Part shown: positions 5,010 through 5,038 of the stretch, in pieces | Layout of the letters: the number at the start of each line of letters is the position of its first letter | Numbering within the stretch: position 1 is the stretch's first letter | Source: Desulfobacteraceae bacterium | Lineage (GTDB): Bacteria; Desulfobacterota; Desulfobacteria; Desulfobacterales; SURF-7 | Length of the DNA: 5,038 nt | Reading direction: 5' to 3' | Assembly (NCBI GenBank): GCA_030619585.1 | Contig: JAUXBD010000162.1 | Coordinates: 1 to 5,038 of the forward strand | Notes under the pieces: generated by a model | What the model was told of the DNA's origin: nothing | The model's input: the letters and a program-made list of their open reading frames with translations, nothing else | Database searches by the model: none | Made by a program: the position numbers and the translations under genes

Positions 5010-5038
5010 ATATGGAATGCCGGTGTGAGCTTGCCCTG
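5010..5038. other. Unassigned right-hand tail
   Basis: A 29-base stretch after the terminator. An ATG at 5012 opens a frame of nine codons to the window edge, but it lies directly at the terminator T-run without a ribosome binding site. I see no supportable feature here. Confidence 0.3.

Noticed and set aside
5012..5038. Possible start of a new gene (ATG at 5012) at the right edge
   Set aside because: It sits in the terminator T-run with no ribosome binding site or promoter room, and only nine codons are visible.

Overview
The window looks like ordinary chromosomal backbone from an AT-leaning Gram-negative bacterium. An outer-membrane lipoprotein carrier (LolA) and an MltB-type murein lytic transglycosylase require an outer membrane and a peptidoglycan-containing periplasm. 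The protein flavour and the radA-rlmE-yebC grouping make me lean towards a sulfate-reducer-like Desulfobacterota (former Deltaproteobacteria). That placement is inference from memory, not a search result.

Layout, left to right. (1) Bases 1-672, + strand: the 3' part of lolA. The reading frame is open to the left edge and encodes the end of a signal peptide, so the true start lies outside the window. (2) Bases 713-3474, - strand: a three-gene cluster read right to left, radA (recombination and fork-remodelling ATPase), rlmE (23S rRNA 2'-O-methyltransferase) and yebC (ribosome/transcription-associated YebC/TACO1 family). It converges on lolA with only 40 bases between the stop codons. (3) Bases 3475-3657: a compact divergent promoter region with a good sigma70-type promoter for the rightward genes, a plausible one for radA, and several AT-rich inverted repeats built on TTGATA/TATCAA. 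(4) Bases 3658-4793, + strand: an exported MltB-family lytic transglycosylase followed 2 bases later by a 77-residue two-helix membrane protein of the PLDc_N type, very likely one transcription unit. (5) Bases 4794-5038: a tRNA-Glu (anticodon CTC) with its own TTGACA promoter and a strong rho-independent terminator, then a short tail with nothing I can support.

Functionally these are cell-envelope upkeep (LolA, transglycosylase, small membrane protein) beside information processing (RadA, RlmE, YebC, tRNA-Glu). I found no mobile element, CRISPR array, toxin-antitoxin pair or defence island. I do not think the window holds an undescribed system. The parts most worth a second look are the symmetric elements in the radA/transglycosylase promoter region and the tight coupling of the transglycosylase with the small membrane protein.
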